From NCBI GenBank assembly GCA_963693085.1, contig OY856411.1, forward strand, positions 63,968,001-64,032,000: DNA of 64,000 nucleotides. The letters run 5' to 3'. Both the position numbers and the translations under genes were made by a program. Numbering within the stretch: the stretch's first letter is position 1; each line of letters begins with the position of its first letter. The notes below the pieces were generated by a model. The model was not told where the DNA came from. It ran no database searches and was given only the letters and a program-made list of their open reading frames with translations. Source of the stretch: Alisma plantago-aquatica. Taxonomy: Eukaryota; Streptophyta; Magnoliopsida; Alismatales; Alismataceae. Below, one piece after another: positions 1-11,447 of the stretch.

Positions 1-27
1 GCGGCCTTGCCTTTTTCTAGAAAATAG

Positions 28-32
<5 letters not shown>

Positions 33-60
<28 letters not shown>
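33..60. repeat. (AT)n microsatellite in gypsy 1 5' LTR
   Basis: An uninterrupted AT dinucleotide run of about 28 bases. The corresponding run in the 3' LTR is about 80 bases, so the tract changed length after insertion. Confidence 0.95.
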
Positions 61-64
<4 letters not shown>

Positions 65-238
65 GAATTATCTTGGAAAAATTATATCTGGTGATAGAAA
101 ACTCAGATGCAAAAAGTGAATACATGAAAAATGATCAGAAAAATATGAGGAATGCATTAAAATGGTTTGTACACCTAAATCTCTATATTTTTGCAAAAGT
201 ACATATTTTGAATAGAAAAGGGATTAATTTGTGGTTAG

Positions 239-582
239 AAACCCTAATGGTTGATAAAGATATAGTTAATCTTGCAAATATATTAATTCGAACATGATTT
301 ACTTGATTAATGATTAAGATGTTTTTTAACCTATTTTGGTGATAGAATTATAAGGTTTAGGGTTTTTAACTCAATATATTGATTAATATGTTTAGAAACC
401 CTAAATTAGAGGAAAAGAAAAGTGCTCATAATCTGAAATTAGGGTTTCCTATTGCTAAAAGATGAATTTAGAATCTTTTGTAAAAGAAAAATGCAATAGT
501 TAGGTTTTGTAAGTGAGTTGGAGAAATTAGGGTTTAAAGTAATAAAGATGTAGTGGAACCCTAATTATGCTCAAAACCCTAA
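239..582. promoter_or_regulatory. Telo-box cluster (AAACCCTAA) in 5' LTR
   Basis: Six exact telo-box motifs in either orientation occur at about 239-247, 357-365, 396-404, 439-447, 527-535 and 574-582, with one further near match. In plants this motif is a known binding site for telomere-repeat-binding (TRB) factors and is linked to Polycomb recruitment and to promoters of growth genes. The cluster is also in the other LTR. Whether it is functional here is inference. Confidence 0.6.
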
Positions 583-1572
583 AAAGGGCAAATAACCTAG
601 GAAACAACTAGGATTAATTGATCAAGATGACATGATTAATGATAGAGAAATTGAATGCCTTTTTCAGGGACAAGTTGTGTGTGTGTGCTTGCTTGATTTC
701 CTGATTGATTGAGTTATTTCTGCATTCAAGTCTGCTTAACAGGTATGTGGTTAATTATGAATAATCGCCTTAGTTTCCCAAGGATTTTCCGAATGGTTAA
801 CCGCATCGAATGCAAATTATCAGTTTGGATGTTCATACTTGCAAAACTATAAAGTCACTATGGTTATCACATTAATAATAGAAATATGCATTCTTGCACC
901 TACATGCCACCCTGATGGATGATGACAAAGGTCAGGCCCAGATGGGTAGACCAATGGACCCCTTGGAGTGGTGACCAGGCACCAAGCTCGGGAATGATAA
1001 GGTGGCCCATGATATTGCATGGATAGAGGGCACCATGAGTGGTGACCCTAGGCACCAAGCTCGGGATTGAGAAGGTGGCCTTAAGTCATTAGCAAAGGAA
1101 ACCCTAAGGTGGGTATGCCAGGGTTAGGGCAAAAGCGGTGGAGAATGTCATACTGGAAAATGTAAATTGGTTGGTTAATTAACTTGATTGTGATAATTAG
1201 ATTGATATCCATATGTGCAAACTTTTGGTTGTTCCCACATACCAGTATATTTCGATATACTAACCGACATTTTGTTTGTCGGTGTTTTAGGTACAACCCT
1301 GAAATGAACAAACGGTAAAGTGACACATTATGAAAATAAAACTTAAAGTGCCAGGAGGATTAGATAGAGTAGATTCAAGCTCTGGATAGATAGACTTCCA
1401 AGGTTTTTGAAAGGTAAGTAAAGTTTTAATTTTATACCAAATTCCAGCTAGTTAGTAGAATTTCATAATTATTATTGATTATTTGTTGAACCTTTGATCC
1501 TGTTAGTTGAAATACGGCTCTGACCTTCGGGTCTCCCTTAATTGGGGGTTACCGGGAGGCGGGGTCGTTACA

Positions 1573-4500
1573 ATTTGTATCAGAGCATAGGTTCCTCACT
1601 TAATTGTTAATAATTATTAAATTTTACAAATTTTGTAGAACCCAAGGGAGTTATTAGAGGATTATCTGAAATATAGAGGTGTCTAGAAAAGGATCACGAC
1701 CGGGGGCTGGCAATATTTTCCTCCGCACTGCTAGTCAGAACACGAGGACTCCCGGATCTGTGTGACTGCCTGGCCAAAGTCTTAGGGTATGATTTGAAAT
1801 AAGATACCTTTAGGACCTTCTCATCTTGTTCATCCCTTCTCAACTCAAATTCTATTAAGGACCTTAAGGATTAGGGTTTCCTCTCTTCTCCTCACCCTCT
1901 TGAGGTATGGGTAAGGTTGATAAGGATTAAGGGATCCTCCACCAAATTAATTAAAAGCATGTAAATAAGATGTCATGGACATAAGCTTAATAGAGTAAGC
2001 GTAAAGGAATAGATACATGCTTAGGTCGTATGACATGAGTTGTCATTGCCCTCAGGGGAGACCTGAGGATAGACCTCCTTGATAGGAGGATGAGTAGAGA
2101 GAGTTAGTCTTGGAGGTAGAAACCTCCATTAAAAGTAGAGACCTAGCACATCCTCTGAGGATGATGTTAACCCTAACCCTAAGTGAAGGTTAGAGAGAGA
2201 GATGACATGACGAGTTAGATGTCATGGTTGATCGAGTGTTTGGTTGAACATGCCTTTGGATGCCATAAGAGGGTAGATGACCTAGTACCTTGGGTGACCC
2301 AACCCTGGAGAGGGTCGTGCATGCTAGAGCGAAGGGTAGCTCCTTCATGGATGAGGTTAGAGGAGAACCTATAGAAACCCTATGGGAGTATGCAGGTAGG
2401 ATATAGCTTGCACCCAGAGTATGTCAGTGGACAACAATAGGTTGAAACCCTAGCCAGTATACATGAAGGATGGCTTATGGGATGAGGATAAAGGGCTAAG
2501 GATAATCTTGATCCAAACATGAGTTGAGCAATGGCTTCACCCATGTAGGGATATGCTTGTGAGCTTGAGCCTTCATGGAGAAAGGACCTCTAGTAGGAAG
2601 GTTGGATGTGGAGTTAGCTCTGGAGAGAGAAAGTAGGACCCAGCATGGAGGTTGGGAGCCTAAAACCCCGAGATGATGTGAGGCACAGTGGGGAGTCGAG
2701 GATGATGTGACCTAAGTGGATGATAGTTGTTGCCTTTAGAGGAACCAACCCTAGAGAGAGGATGATGTTTCTGGTACTGGTGTGCCTAGGGTATAGGAGT
2801 TTACCTGCTGTGATGAAACAAAGAGTGCCTTAGACCCGGAAGAGGGTTCAGTAATAGATTGTGAGGCCTTGTACCGAGTTGGTTGTCCTTGAGGAGGACT
2901 CAACTCTGAGGTATGGCTCATATAAAAGGATCATAGGGGTACATGACATACCTTGGACATGCTTGATCTGTGGTTAAGAGATTGAGCATGCAGTTGGACA
3001 CCCAGAGGTGAACCTAGGGTTCCTAGGTATAAGAGGGGAGTAGTGTATCCAACACTCATGGTGAGATTGGAGTCTCTATAGTTTCGAGCATGGTACTCTT
3101 AATGTGTAGAGGGAAAGGAAACCCCTTAAGTTAAAGGTAGGTTTGATGAACCCCTCACAACTAAGTTGACCTAATGTTGAGGAACGAGAACAAGTATGAC
3201 CTAGCATAGGTGATCTGCTTGTGCCTTAGTAGCTGCTGGGTTAGGCATGTTCACATGAATCTAAACCCTAAGGACAGTTGTGACCTTGTTGTCAAGAGTT
3301 GTAGTTTCCTCCCATCCTGGGAGAGGGAGCCTTTGGTAGGGTGTATACCAGTTTTTTTGGCTTTGATGTAACCTAAAGAGGTTTCATAAGATCTGAGGAG
3401 CTAAGTGAAGAATACATGGTATGAGAATGAACCTGCAGACCCATAGATAACCATCTCTATGTGCATGTGAATGTGTTACCATGGAGGTAACCGGTATGGG
3501 GCCTGACCAAGGTAGGCAGGTCGCCATGATCCCTAAGAAAGGATGAAAGACAACCCAAGAATGCAAAGAGAGAGGTGATGATGGCTTGGGTAAGGTCCTA
3601 AGTCAGACATGTACTATGATAGAATCCTAAGTCTATCCTAGGGTCAGGTGGGGATAAGACCGAAGGAAGTAGGAGTTACCTAATTCCCTAGTTGCACATG
3701 ACCATAGGGTCGGGAGGTAACAACTATCATTGTCTGAGGGCCATGGATTAGGAGATTGATCACCTTCATAAACTCATGGGACCCAAAGGGCAGATGAGTA
3801 GGGAACTCTCTGATGCATGAGGGAAGAGGGATGACCCCAAAAGTGCCGGCACCCTATAGACCTAGAGGAGATGACCAAGGATTGTGTAGTAACCCAAATA
3901 GAGACCAGTTTTCCATGGAAGCGACTTTGATATCCTAATGTCTGTGATGTAGAGATAGGTGTGGCACATTTCAACTCAGCTTTAAAGGTGTACTGACAAG
4001 GTGGGATGTACCATCTCTGCTCTGGGAATAGGAAGAACTCTGTATTTGGACTACAGCCAAATGCTTATTTCCTCTTGTTATGGGAGTGAGAGATAAGACA
4101 GTACGCGTGCCACACACCAAGGATAATGATGGTGTGAATTGATACGTTGCTACAGAAAGGATAACATACCCTGGTGAAGTGAATGATACATGGATGGTTC
4201 GTAAACACTAAGAGAAGTAGTGTAGTCAGCTTATGAGGATGTTTTATCATGAACTATGTGGAATTTACAAGTTAACCAAGGTCGATTTCGATCATAGTGA
4301 GGATGAGATCAGAGCTTCTTGATGAAGATAGACTTAGAGTTTGAGATGAGATGATAAGTATAATACATGGAGGTGTATGTTACCTAACACTTAAGGATAA
4401 GAAGTGGTAATGAATGCTTTGGTTGAGATCTAGCTGCCTAGTTTAGTTAGAGGCTAGAAGAAGTTCAGGTTGTTTGGCTAACCCTAAGTTTGGAAGGAAG

Positions 4501-5380
4501 ATGTATTTTGGCTAACACTCGGATGTAATAAGATATGTTGAACAAGGTAATGGTTGTTTGGCTAGCTACATTAGTCCTTGATGTAGTAAAAGGATGGTGA
4601 TAGAACCTCAGGTACACTTCTTTGGATAGGAAGGTAATAAAACCCTTTTGAGAGTGGTTTAGGGTTTCTGAGGTATCAAGCTTGAGGAATCGTAACAATA
4701 CAGGAGGTCATGATATACCTTGGTACTACAAAGATAGTAAGTGATGGTAGCACTCTGGATGCTTAAAACAAAGTTGTATGTAGCATGTGGCCATTCAAGC
4801 CAGAGGTGAAGGATGAACACCATTAACCCAGGGCATGGATATAAAGTATAAAGAGTTCCCGAGAGGGAATGGGAGTTCATCACTATGGATGTTGTGAGCC
4901 TCTCCTAGACCAAGTAGGTCAAGATACAATATGGGTTATGGTAGATCGCCTTACCTAGATGACATGAGAAAGGAAGAGTTCTGTCAAGGGACAAATCTGG
5001 TTGAACTACATATGAAAAGAGATGGTTCAACTGCACCATGATGCGAGTTCGAAGGTCTTTGAGTTTGATCTAAAGGTTCCCTTCCAAAAGTGGAGTGGGT
5101 ACGTGAAGAACTTGATGATAGTATAGTTTATCACCCCTAACTAATGGTTAGTGTGACCTAGACTAGAGGGTCTGATGAGAGAAAGTGTGCTTGTTCAGGG
5201 TGATACAAAGAGACAGTTCTTAAGATGTGATGTTAACCACCATAGCCTTTATCGGGATGCAAGAAGTTCTAGAAGGAGGTTGTGTCGGTCACAACTTCAT
5301 TAAGATGATGTTGGTGAAGGAGGACTCATGAAGGTCAGAGAAGAACCACAGTGTGTGCAGATGAAGTCGCTTTGATCGTG
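1573..5380 (+). other. Decayed internal region of gypsy 1, leader and gag-pol area
   Basis: About 3.8 kb between the primer-binding site and the integrase remnant. No frame stays open for more than about 80 codons and no gag zinc knuckle, protease or RT motif could be read. The first 170 bases, with a GGGGGCTGGCAA core near 1700, match the leader of the minus-strand element at 31974-40299. The rest is either very decayed or unrelated filler. Confidence 0.6.
1575..1586 (+). other. Primer-binding site, gypsy element 1
   Basis: TTGTATCAGAGC lies two bases inside the 5' LTR end. It differs by one base from TGGTATCAGAGC, the common plant sequence complementary to the 3' end of initiator methionine tRNA, which primes minus-strand DNA synthesis. 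Confidence 0.85.
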
Positions 5381-5880
5381 CAATGGATGAGGGAGAGTCC
5401 AGTGGTGACATGAGTCACGAGTTGATGTAAAGCAGACTGACATGCAGTTCATTGTGGGAGGATATGTGATGTGAAAATCCGACCCCTCTAAGCTTCAGCT
5501 GAGAAAGCTAAGTCCCCGGTATATGGGTCCATTTGAGATGGATTGGTGGAGGTGGTTGTGTTTAGCCTTGCCCCTCAGGATAACATGATGTGTAATGTGT
5601 TACATGAGTCTGATCTAGAGCACTATGTGAGGTATCCAAGCCATGTGTTGCCCTGAACCTATTCAGCTTTTGAGAGGCTGAAATGTCCTGAGTCACTTAT
5701 GAGGGTATGATATACCAAGGTAAGAAAGAACTCAGATGGAAGAATATGAGATGATGAAGGTTCTTGAAAAGCGCCATGGAAAGGGTGATTCCACATGGGA
5801 GCCATGACGGACGTATGAAAGTCTTATCCTTAACTGTTTGTTTGCTTGATGGAATTTTGAGGGAAACATTCTTATAAGAG
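5380..5880 (+). pseudogene. Integrase C-terminus and chromodomain remnant (gypsy 1)
   Basis: Translating in shifting frames gives a KLSPRYMGPFE motif, which in Ty3/gypsy pol is the start of the integrase C-terminal region (usual form KLSPRYIGPFE). It is followed by pieces of the region before the chromodomain and a GDSTWEP-like motif typical of the chromodomain (usual form EATWEPE), then an FEGN-like tail ahead of the polypurine tract. Several stops and frameshifts break it. In intact elements this part joins retrotransposon DNA to the host chromosome, the chromodomain guiding it to heterochromatin. Confidence 0.7.
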
Positions 5881-5889
5881 GGGAAGGAA
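5875..5889 (+). other. Polypurine tract, gypsy element 1
   Basis: AAGAGGGGAAGGAA lies immediately before GTTACAACCCC, the inferred start of the 3' LTR. Such tracts prime plus-strand synthesis. The expected TG at the LTR start appears mutated to AG. Confidence 0.65.
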
Positions 5890-6850
5890 GTTACAACCCC
5901 AATTCTTGGGTTCATTTGGTGAGAAATGTGATTTCTCATAATAAAGATAATTTAACAAATAATGATGTCTTTGATTGAATGCATGAATTTTGTTTACAAT
6001 AGCCTTGATGTTTGTGTTGTGGGCTTTATTGGCTATTGGGCCCAATAACAAGGAAATTCAATTAATTAATGAATAACTGAGAATTTAAAAGAAAGATGTG
6101 GAAACCTCTAGAAGGCAAATCCAAAAGGGGATTTCGTGCCTCTTGGGTTCCTTGGGTTCCAAGGAGTCCAAAGTTGCATAAAAAGTGCAATAAGAAAAGA
6201 AAAGACCAATTAAGTATTTCCTTGTTAAAGAAAGAAATTACAAATAATGATAAAAGGAGGAAATATGTGAAAAGATGTATAATTGAGTTATCCTTGGTGG
6301 ATTTTTGTATCCCAAGGATTCCTAATGGGAAAATGAATTCCAATAGGAAAATAGAAGAGAGATGGAGAGAAATCCTTAAAAAGAGAATTAAAAAGGAAAA
6401 GAAATTGATTAATAAAAGGGAAATATGAGAAATTGATAATTAAAAGAAGATAAAGGCAAACCAATATTCCCCAATATGGGAATCCGTGCCTTTGGGTTTT
6501 CTTGAGGTCCAAGGGACCCAAAATAACAAAATAATCACAAAGGAAAGAGGAATATAAATTAATTTGGATTAATTAATGAGAAACTTGGGAGAGAAGTAAT
6601 CCTTCTCATCCATTGCAATTTGTTTCCCAAATTTTGTACAAAGTTAGATAATGATAAGATAAAACTTTCCTTAAAAATTGAGAAAAAAAGGAGTTATGGT
6701 TTGGGAGGAATCAATTTTACAAGTTATATTCAATTTGGGAACTAATTCTGAATTAATAGGGAAAGCAAGCCGAAGGGATACATCCCTAATTTTATTGGAT
6801 TTTGTCACCAAACCAGGAAACGCCCAACTGGGCAGGACCCTGCCTCGACC

Positions 6851-6860
6851 CTATAAATAG
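6851..6860 (+). promoter_or_regulatory. LTR promoter TATA box, gypsy 1
   Basis: CTATAAATAG lies in a GC-richer stretch about 960 bases into the 3' LTR and is followed by a leader-like region. This is the expected form of a plant LTR core promoter; transcription would run to the right. Confidence 0.65.
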
Positions 6861-7349
6861 GGGAGGGTGATGCAAGGCACCGGTATCACTTTTTGTTAGT
6901 CCAAACCCTACGGCGGAGTACCAGGGTCATTTCTGCGGTTTCAATTACGCCAACAAGTCTAACCTAGACCCTCATCTGCATAGCAGACCCTGCCGGAATT
7001 CGACAAGCAAGGGAGTGGCCTTGGAGAGGTTCGGGTGGCCAATTTAACCTGTGATCGAGTTCGGCTAAGGGAGGCGGAGCTCCCTGCAAAGTTGCGTGCT
7101 CGCTGGTGGCCGGAAGCTCCAAGTCAACCCTTGAGTTGACCATCGTCGGAGCTGCTGCTACGCGAGGTTGAAGGAGTCGTCTGCGAAATTACAGCCTTAC
7201 CCCCCCCCACGCCTCTATTGCTGGTAAGGGTAGTCACATCTTTTAGCCCCTTTGATTGCTGTGTTGAGGGCACGCGCATCCGCGACCGTCAGATCCTCAG
7301 TGGATCTGTGGCCCATGGATCGGGCGGCCCTACCTTTTTCTAGAAAATA

Positions 7350-7431
<82 letters not shown>
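7350..7431. repeat. (AT)n microsatellite in gypsy 1 3' LTR
   Basis: About 80 bases of AT dinucleotide, at the same LTR position as the shorter run at 33-60. Confidence 0.95.
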
Positions 7432-7435
<4 letters not shown>

Positions 7436-7618
7436 CTAAAAAGGAATTATCTTGGAAAAATCATATCTGGTGATAGAAAACTCAGATGCAAAAAGTTAAT
7501 ACATGAAAAATGATCAGAAAAATATGCGGAATTTAATAAAAATGGTTTGGACACCTAAATCTGTATATTTTTGAAAAAGTACATATTTTGAATAGAAAAG
7601 GGATTAATTTGTGGTTAG

Positions 7619-7970
7619 AAACCCTAATGGTTGATAAAAGATATAGTTAATCTTGCAAATATATTAATTCGAACATGATTTACTTGATTAATGATTAAGA
7701 TGGTTTTTAACCTATTTTGGTGATAGAATTACAAGGTTTAGGGTTTTTAACTCAATATATTGATTGATATGTTTAGAAACCCTAAATTAGAGGAAAAGAA
7801 AAGAAAAGTGCTCATAATCTGAAATTAGGGTTTCCTGTTGCTAAAAGATGAATTTAGAATCTTTTGTAAAAGAAAAATGAAATAGTTAGGGTTTGTAAGT
7901 GAGTTGGAGAAATTAGGGTTTAAAGTAATAAAGATGTAGTGGAACCCTAATTATGCTCAAAATCCTAAAA
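7619..7970. promoter_or_regulatory. Telo-box cluster in 3' LTR
   Basis: The same series of AAACCCTAA/TTAGGGTTT motifs as at 239-582, starting at 7619-7627. The last site, AAACCCTAA in the left copy, is changed to AATCCTAA here. The motifs lie downstream of the TATA box, so they would be within the transcribed part of the LTR. Confidence 0.55.
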
Positions 7971-9159
7971 AGGGCAAATAACCTAGGAAACAACTAGGAT
8001 TAATGGATCAAGATGACATGATTAATGATAGAGAAATTGAATGCCTTTTTCAGGGACAAGTTGTGTGTGTGCTTGCTTGATTTCCTGATTGATTGAGTTA
8101 TTTCTGCATTCAAGTCTGCTTAACAGGTATGTGGTTAATTATGAATAACTTCCTTAGTTTCCCGAGGATTTTCCGGATGGTTAAACGCATCGAATGCAAA
8201 TTATCAGTTTGGATGTTCATACTTGCAAAACTATAAAGTCACTATGGTTATCACATTAATAATATAAATATGTATTCTCGCACCGACATGCCACCCTGAT
8301 GGATGATGCCAAAGGTCAGGCCCAGATGGGTAGACCAATGGACCCCTTGAGTGGTGACCAGGCACCAATCTCGGGAATGAGAAGGTGGCCTATGATATTG
8401 CATGGCTAGAGGGCACCATGAGTGGTGACCCTAGGCACCAAGCTCGGGATTGAGAAGGTGGCCTTAAGTCATTAGCAAAGGAAACCCTAAGGTGGGTATG
8501 CCAGGGTTAGGGAAAAAGCGGTGGAGAATGTCATACTGGAAAATGTAAATTGGCTGGTTAATTAACTTGATTGTGATAATTAGATTGGTATCCATATGTG
8601 CAAACTTTTGGTTGTCCCCACATACCAGTATATTTCGATATACTGACCGACGTTTTGTTTGTCGGCATTTTAGGTACAACCCTGAAATGAACAAACGGTA
8701 AAGTGACACATTGTGAAAATAAAACTTAAAGTGCCAGGTGGATTAGATAGAGTAGATTCAAGCTCTAGATAGATAGACTTCCAAGGTTTTTCAAAGGTAA
8801 GTAAAGTTTTAATTTTATACCAAATTCCCATTAGTTAGTAGAATTTCATAATTATTATTGATTATTTGTTGAACCTTTGATCATGTTAGTTGAAATACGG
8901 CTCTGACCTTTGGGTCTCCCTTAATTGGGGGTTACCGGGAGGCGGGGTCGTTATAGTCACACACAAAGGATTAACCTGGAAGAGGAGTTTATTCATGAAT
9001 GATGTTTGGATTGATTACTAAAGTGTTTAGGTACTCAATCAAACATTCAATCAATAGACTTGACTTAGAACCATCAAGTTTAAGTGTTGAACCAAATGAT
9101 TAGAGTGTCAAATTGATTGAAAATTGAATTGACTGTGTTCTGCACAGCCTGGACCACCA

Positions 9160-9490
9160 ACAGACCAATTCACTTGGTGAACCAATTGGCTCATGGTCTG
9201 TGAGACGACCGGTTCACTCTAGTGAACCGATCAGTTTACTTGGACCAAATGAGTAGTGTTGGGTTTTCTCGATTTGTGAGAAAAGTTTTTCATTTCACTT
9301 GTTCAATTCGATTGAGACAAGGATTAATATTTACATTAATTAGAAACAAATAAGGAAAGTCAATTGTAGGCAGGTCTGGGAAGTGAAATGACCGGTTCAC
9401 TGGGTGAACTGATTGGCTCACACTCCCAACCGACCATTTCACTACACCTTGTTAAATGACCATTTCAGTTATGAAACGATTGGTTCACCT
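9160..9490. repeat. GGTTCAC/GTGAACC palindrome cluster, copia 5' LTR
   Basis: Repeated units of the form CGGTTCAC-n-GTGAACCG occur, the clearest being a palindrome at 9210-9229 with two perfect 9-base arms separated by CT. Weaker copies lie near 9167-9190, 9391-9416 and 9460-9490. The units lie upstream of the TATA box at 9569, that is in the U3 part of the LTR. Confidence 0.7.
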
Positions 9491-9568
9491 GCCACGGTGC
9501 TAATTATTCATGGAAATTTCGGACCCTTCTACTCCTGCACATACTGGGAACCCTGACCCTACCCTCTA

Positions 9569-9578
9569 CTATAAATAG
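9569..9578 (+). promoter_or_regulatory. LTR promoter TATA box, copia 5' LTR
   Basis: CTATAAATAG, conserved at the same place in the 3' LTR (16641-16650). Transcription would start about 30 bases downstream. Confidence 0.75.
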
Positions 9579-10093
9579 AGGGGTACATAGGAACTCAAAA
9601 CATCAATTTCTCCCCAAAGTTGTTGTCCTCTCTGTGGTAACCGAGAGAGCCCAAGCAAGTTTTACCCATCCAGGGAGGAATAGCGAGGGAAAGACAACTA
9701 CAAAAAAGTAACTAGTGGTGGGAGAGTGTATCGGTGACTAGTACACCGATAGAAGGGGACAACTCCTTATAGTCCTTCCTTTAGGATGACTAGAGTTCAT
9801 GGTAGTCTATGTGGACTATCTATAGAGGTGGGAGACTTTTACTGCTCAGGAGGACGACAGTCAACCGCAGTCCAGGTCAAGACTAGGAGCTGCACAGACG
9901 TCGTCAAAGAAAGGTGGTTGAAGACCACACTTCCTACAAGGTATAGTCACTGAGCAAGCCTCTGGACCAGGTATACCTCACCAAAACCATCCTTCCCATT
10001 AGATAGATATTGATGCAATCTGCTGGTTATGGGTTTGTGGTCAAGTAAATTTTTTTTTTCCATTGCCTACTCCAACCACGTAAAACCCAACAG

Positions 10094-10106
10094 TGCTATC
10101 AGAGCC
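10094..10106 (+). other. Primer-binding site, copia element
   Basis: TGCTATCAGAGCC begins two bases after the LTR end AACA and differs at one base from the initiator-Met tRNA complement TGGTATCAGAGCC. Confidence 0.85.
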
Positions 10107-11447
10107 ACGTCAATACTCTATATTTTGGGATAATCGATAAGTTCGGATTTTGGTTTTACTGTCTTTTATTTATTGCATATGATGTGAATATTTAAATGAC
10201 TAATGTGAATATTTGATTAATAGCACGCGATCCCAAACTAATATATACATATATGATATGATATATATGCAATTGATATGTGTCACCCTAAAACCATTTT
10301 GATGGTGGATGTGTAGCATGGTTATGGCCTATAAACCATATGTATGGTTGTTTTCATCTCAGTCTATGCATCGAGCCCTCTTCTTCTATTCTAAATGTAA
10401 CTCGAGATAACTCAAGATTCTCTTCTACCTTTGCTCCCCTCGAATGTAACTCAAGGTTTCACAATGATTATGTAAAATAGGATTAGCCTTATTTCTTGTT
10501 ATGACAATGACTGAAGATGACCGCTTGATGGATCGAGACAACCGACTGAGGAGCATTTGGTGGACCAATGAGAAGCTCAAACGACCAGACGAGCCAACCA
10601 TCTGGAGAAGCCAGACGACCGGCTAGAGGAGACCAACTGATCGGCCAAGAGGAGAGTCGACCGGTTCAAAGGTTGAACCAGTCAACCCGGATTGGCAAGC
10701 ACAAATCTTCATCAATAACAAGTTTCATGTGATGTAGACCTTCGATGGATGTAGTTTCTTATGGATCCAAGGAACTACAATATGATGGACATAATAATCA
10801 TTTTATTGTTATTGCATGTTTTTGTTTGTGGTATATAGCATGCATATGATACATACTTTATATGTGGTGATTGGATACATATATGCATATATAAGCATAT
10901 TAAAACCCCTCAACAAACATATTAAGTTGAAGATGCATTCCAAAAGAAGCACACATGAAAAGTTTGATCGACTAAGTGTGGGCATGCCTTCACGTGGTGC
11001 ACCGTCTATCTTGTGGAAATGTGATGGTGAATATGTGGGTCTTCCTCCACAAGGTGCATATTCATTGTGTTGCCTTTTGGGTTGGACTTAACAAGGCGAC
11101 CTTGATAGGATCAAGCACCTTGAGGCATAAAGATGAACATGGCAAGGAGTTGCGCATGAAATCTATCAAGAGTTGCATATGATGCAATTGGCAAAATTTG
11201 CCTACCTGAAAGAATCTAGTTGTGGGTGACAACCCTCGCTGGTCCATAACTTAGAGGAAATTAAGATTTTGCTCACTAGAAGGTTGTATGTTGCAATCTT
11301 CCAAATTGATACATGAGGGTTATCAATTTGATCAAAATAGTGGGAGCGATAATTAATTAAAGACCTAATTAATATCATCAATTTTCAAATAAAATCAAAT
11401 CAAAAGAGTTTTGGACTAAAATTGCAAATTTCCTTTTTGTAGAATAA
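10107..11447 (+). other. Untranslated leader of copia element
   Basis: 1.3 kb between the primer-binding site and the gag start with no coding motif. It includes a GA-rich stretch with repeated GACCG/GACGA words (about 10510-10690). The small open frame at 10816-11091 has no recognisable domain and is not supported. Confidence 0.5.

Larger units (their letters stand above)
1..1572 (+). repeat. 5' LTR of gypsy element 1 (left part cut by window)
   Basis: This segment matches 7322-8955 over its whole length with scattered substitutions and short indels, including an AT microsatellite, a telo-box cluster and a duplicated stretch of about 50 bases ending near 1010 and 1082. It ends in GTCGTTACA directly before a primer-binding site, so this is the inner end of the 5' LTR. 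By comparison with the right LTR, about 1.4 kb lies before the window. Small open frames on either strand here are not conserved between the two LTR copies and are not called. Confidence 0.85.
1..8955 (+). mobile_element. Decayed Ty3/gypsy chromovirus (whole element, 5' end outside window)
   Basis: Two long direct repeats (1-1572 and the matching part 7322-8955 of a longer right LTR) flank a body with an initiator-Met primer-binding site just inside the left repeat and a purine-rich tract before the right one, so the element reads on the + strand. The only recognisable coding remnant is the end of integrase with a chromodomain-like tail near 5400-5880; gag, protease and RT cannot be read. Its right end abuts sequence that continues inside a copia LTR, which places this insertion later than the copia element. 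The lineage is probably Tekay/Del-like from LTR length and chromodomain; that assignment is inference. Confidence 0.8.
5890..8955 (+). repeat. 3' LTR of gypsy element 1
   Basis: About 3.07 kb. The second half (7322-8955) matches the 5' LTR at 1-1572. The start is inferred from the polypurine tract and the TTACAACCCC terminus, which is the approximate inverse of the GGGGTCGTTACA end. The right end reads TTATA where the left LTR has TTACA, followed by GTCAC, the same five bases found at 16015-16019 at the uninterrupted copia site, so GTCAC is the likely target duplication. The promoter TATA box, AT tract and telo-box cluster lie inside. Confidence 0.8.
8956..10092 (+). repeat. 5' LTR of copia element, right part only
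   Basis: It aligns with 16015-17184 from GTCACACACAAAGG to the terminal AAACCCAACA. The first ~990 bases of the LTR are absent because gypsy element 1 inserted here. It carries several short palindromes of GGTTCAC/GTGAACC type and a TATA box. Confidence 0.85.

Noticed and set aside
1081..1326. 81-codon minus-strand frame conserved at 8464-8709
   Set aside because: Conserved only because both lie in paired LTRs; no domain and antisense to the element.
2165..2185. Telomere-like AACCCTAACCCTAAG
   Set aside because: Only two units within decayed element sequence; not an interstitial telomere array.
6062..6521. Overlapping frames on both strands within the gypsy 1 3' LTR
   Set aside because: Lysine- or phenylalanine-rich low-complexity translations of purine-rich LTR sequence; no domain.
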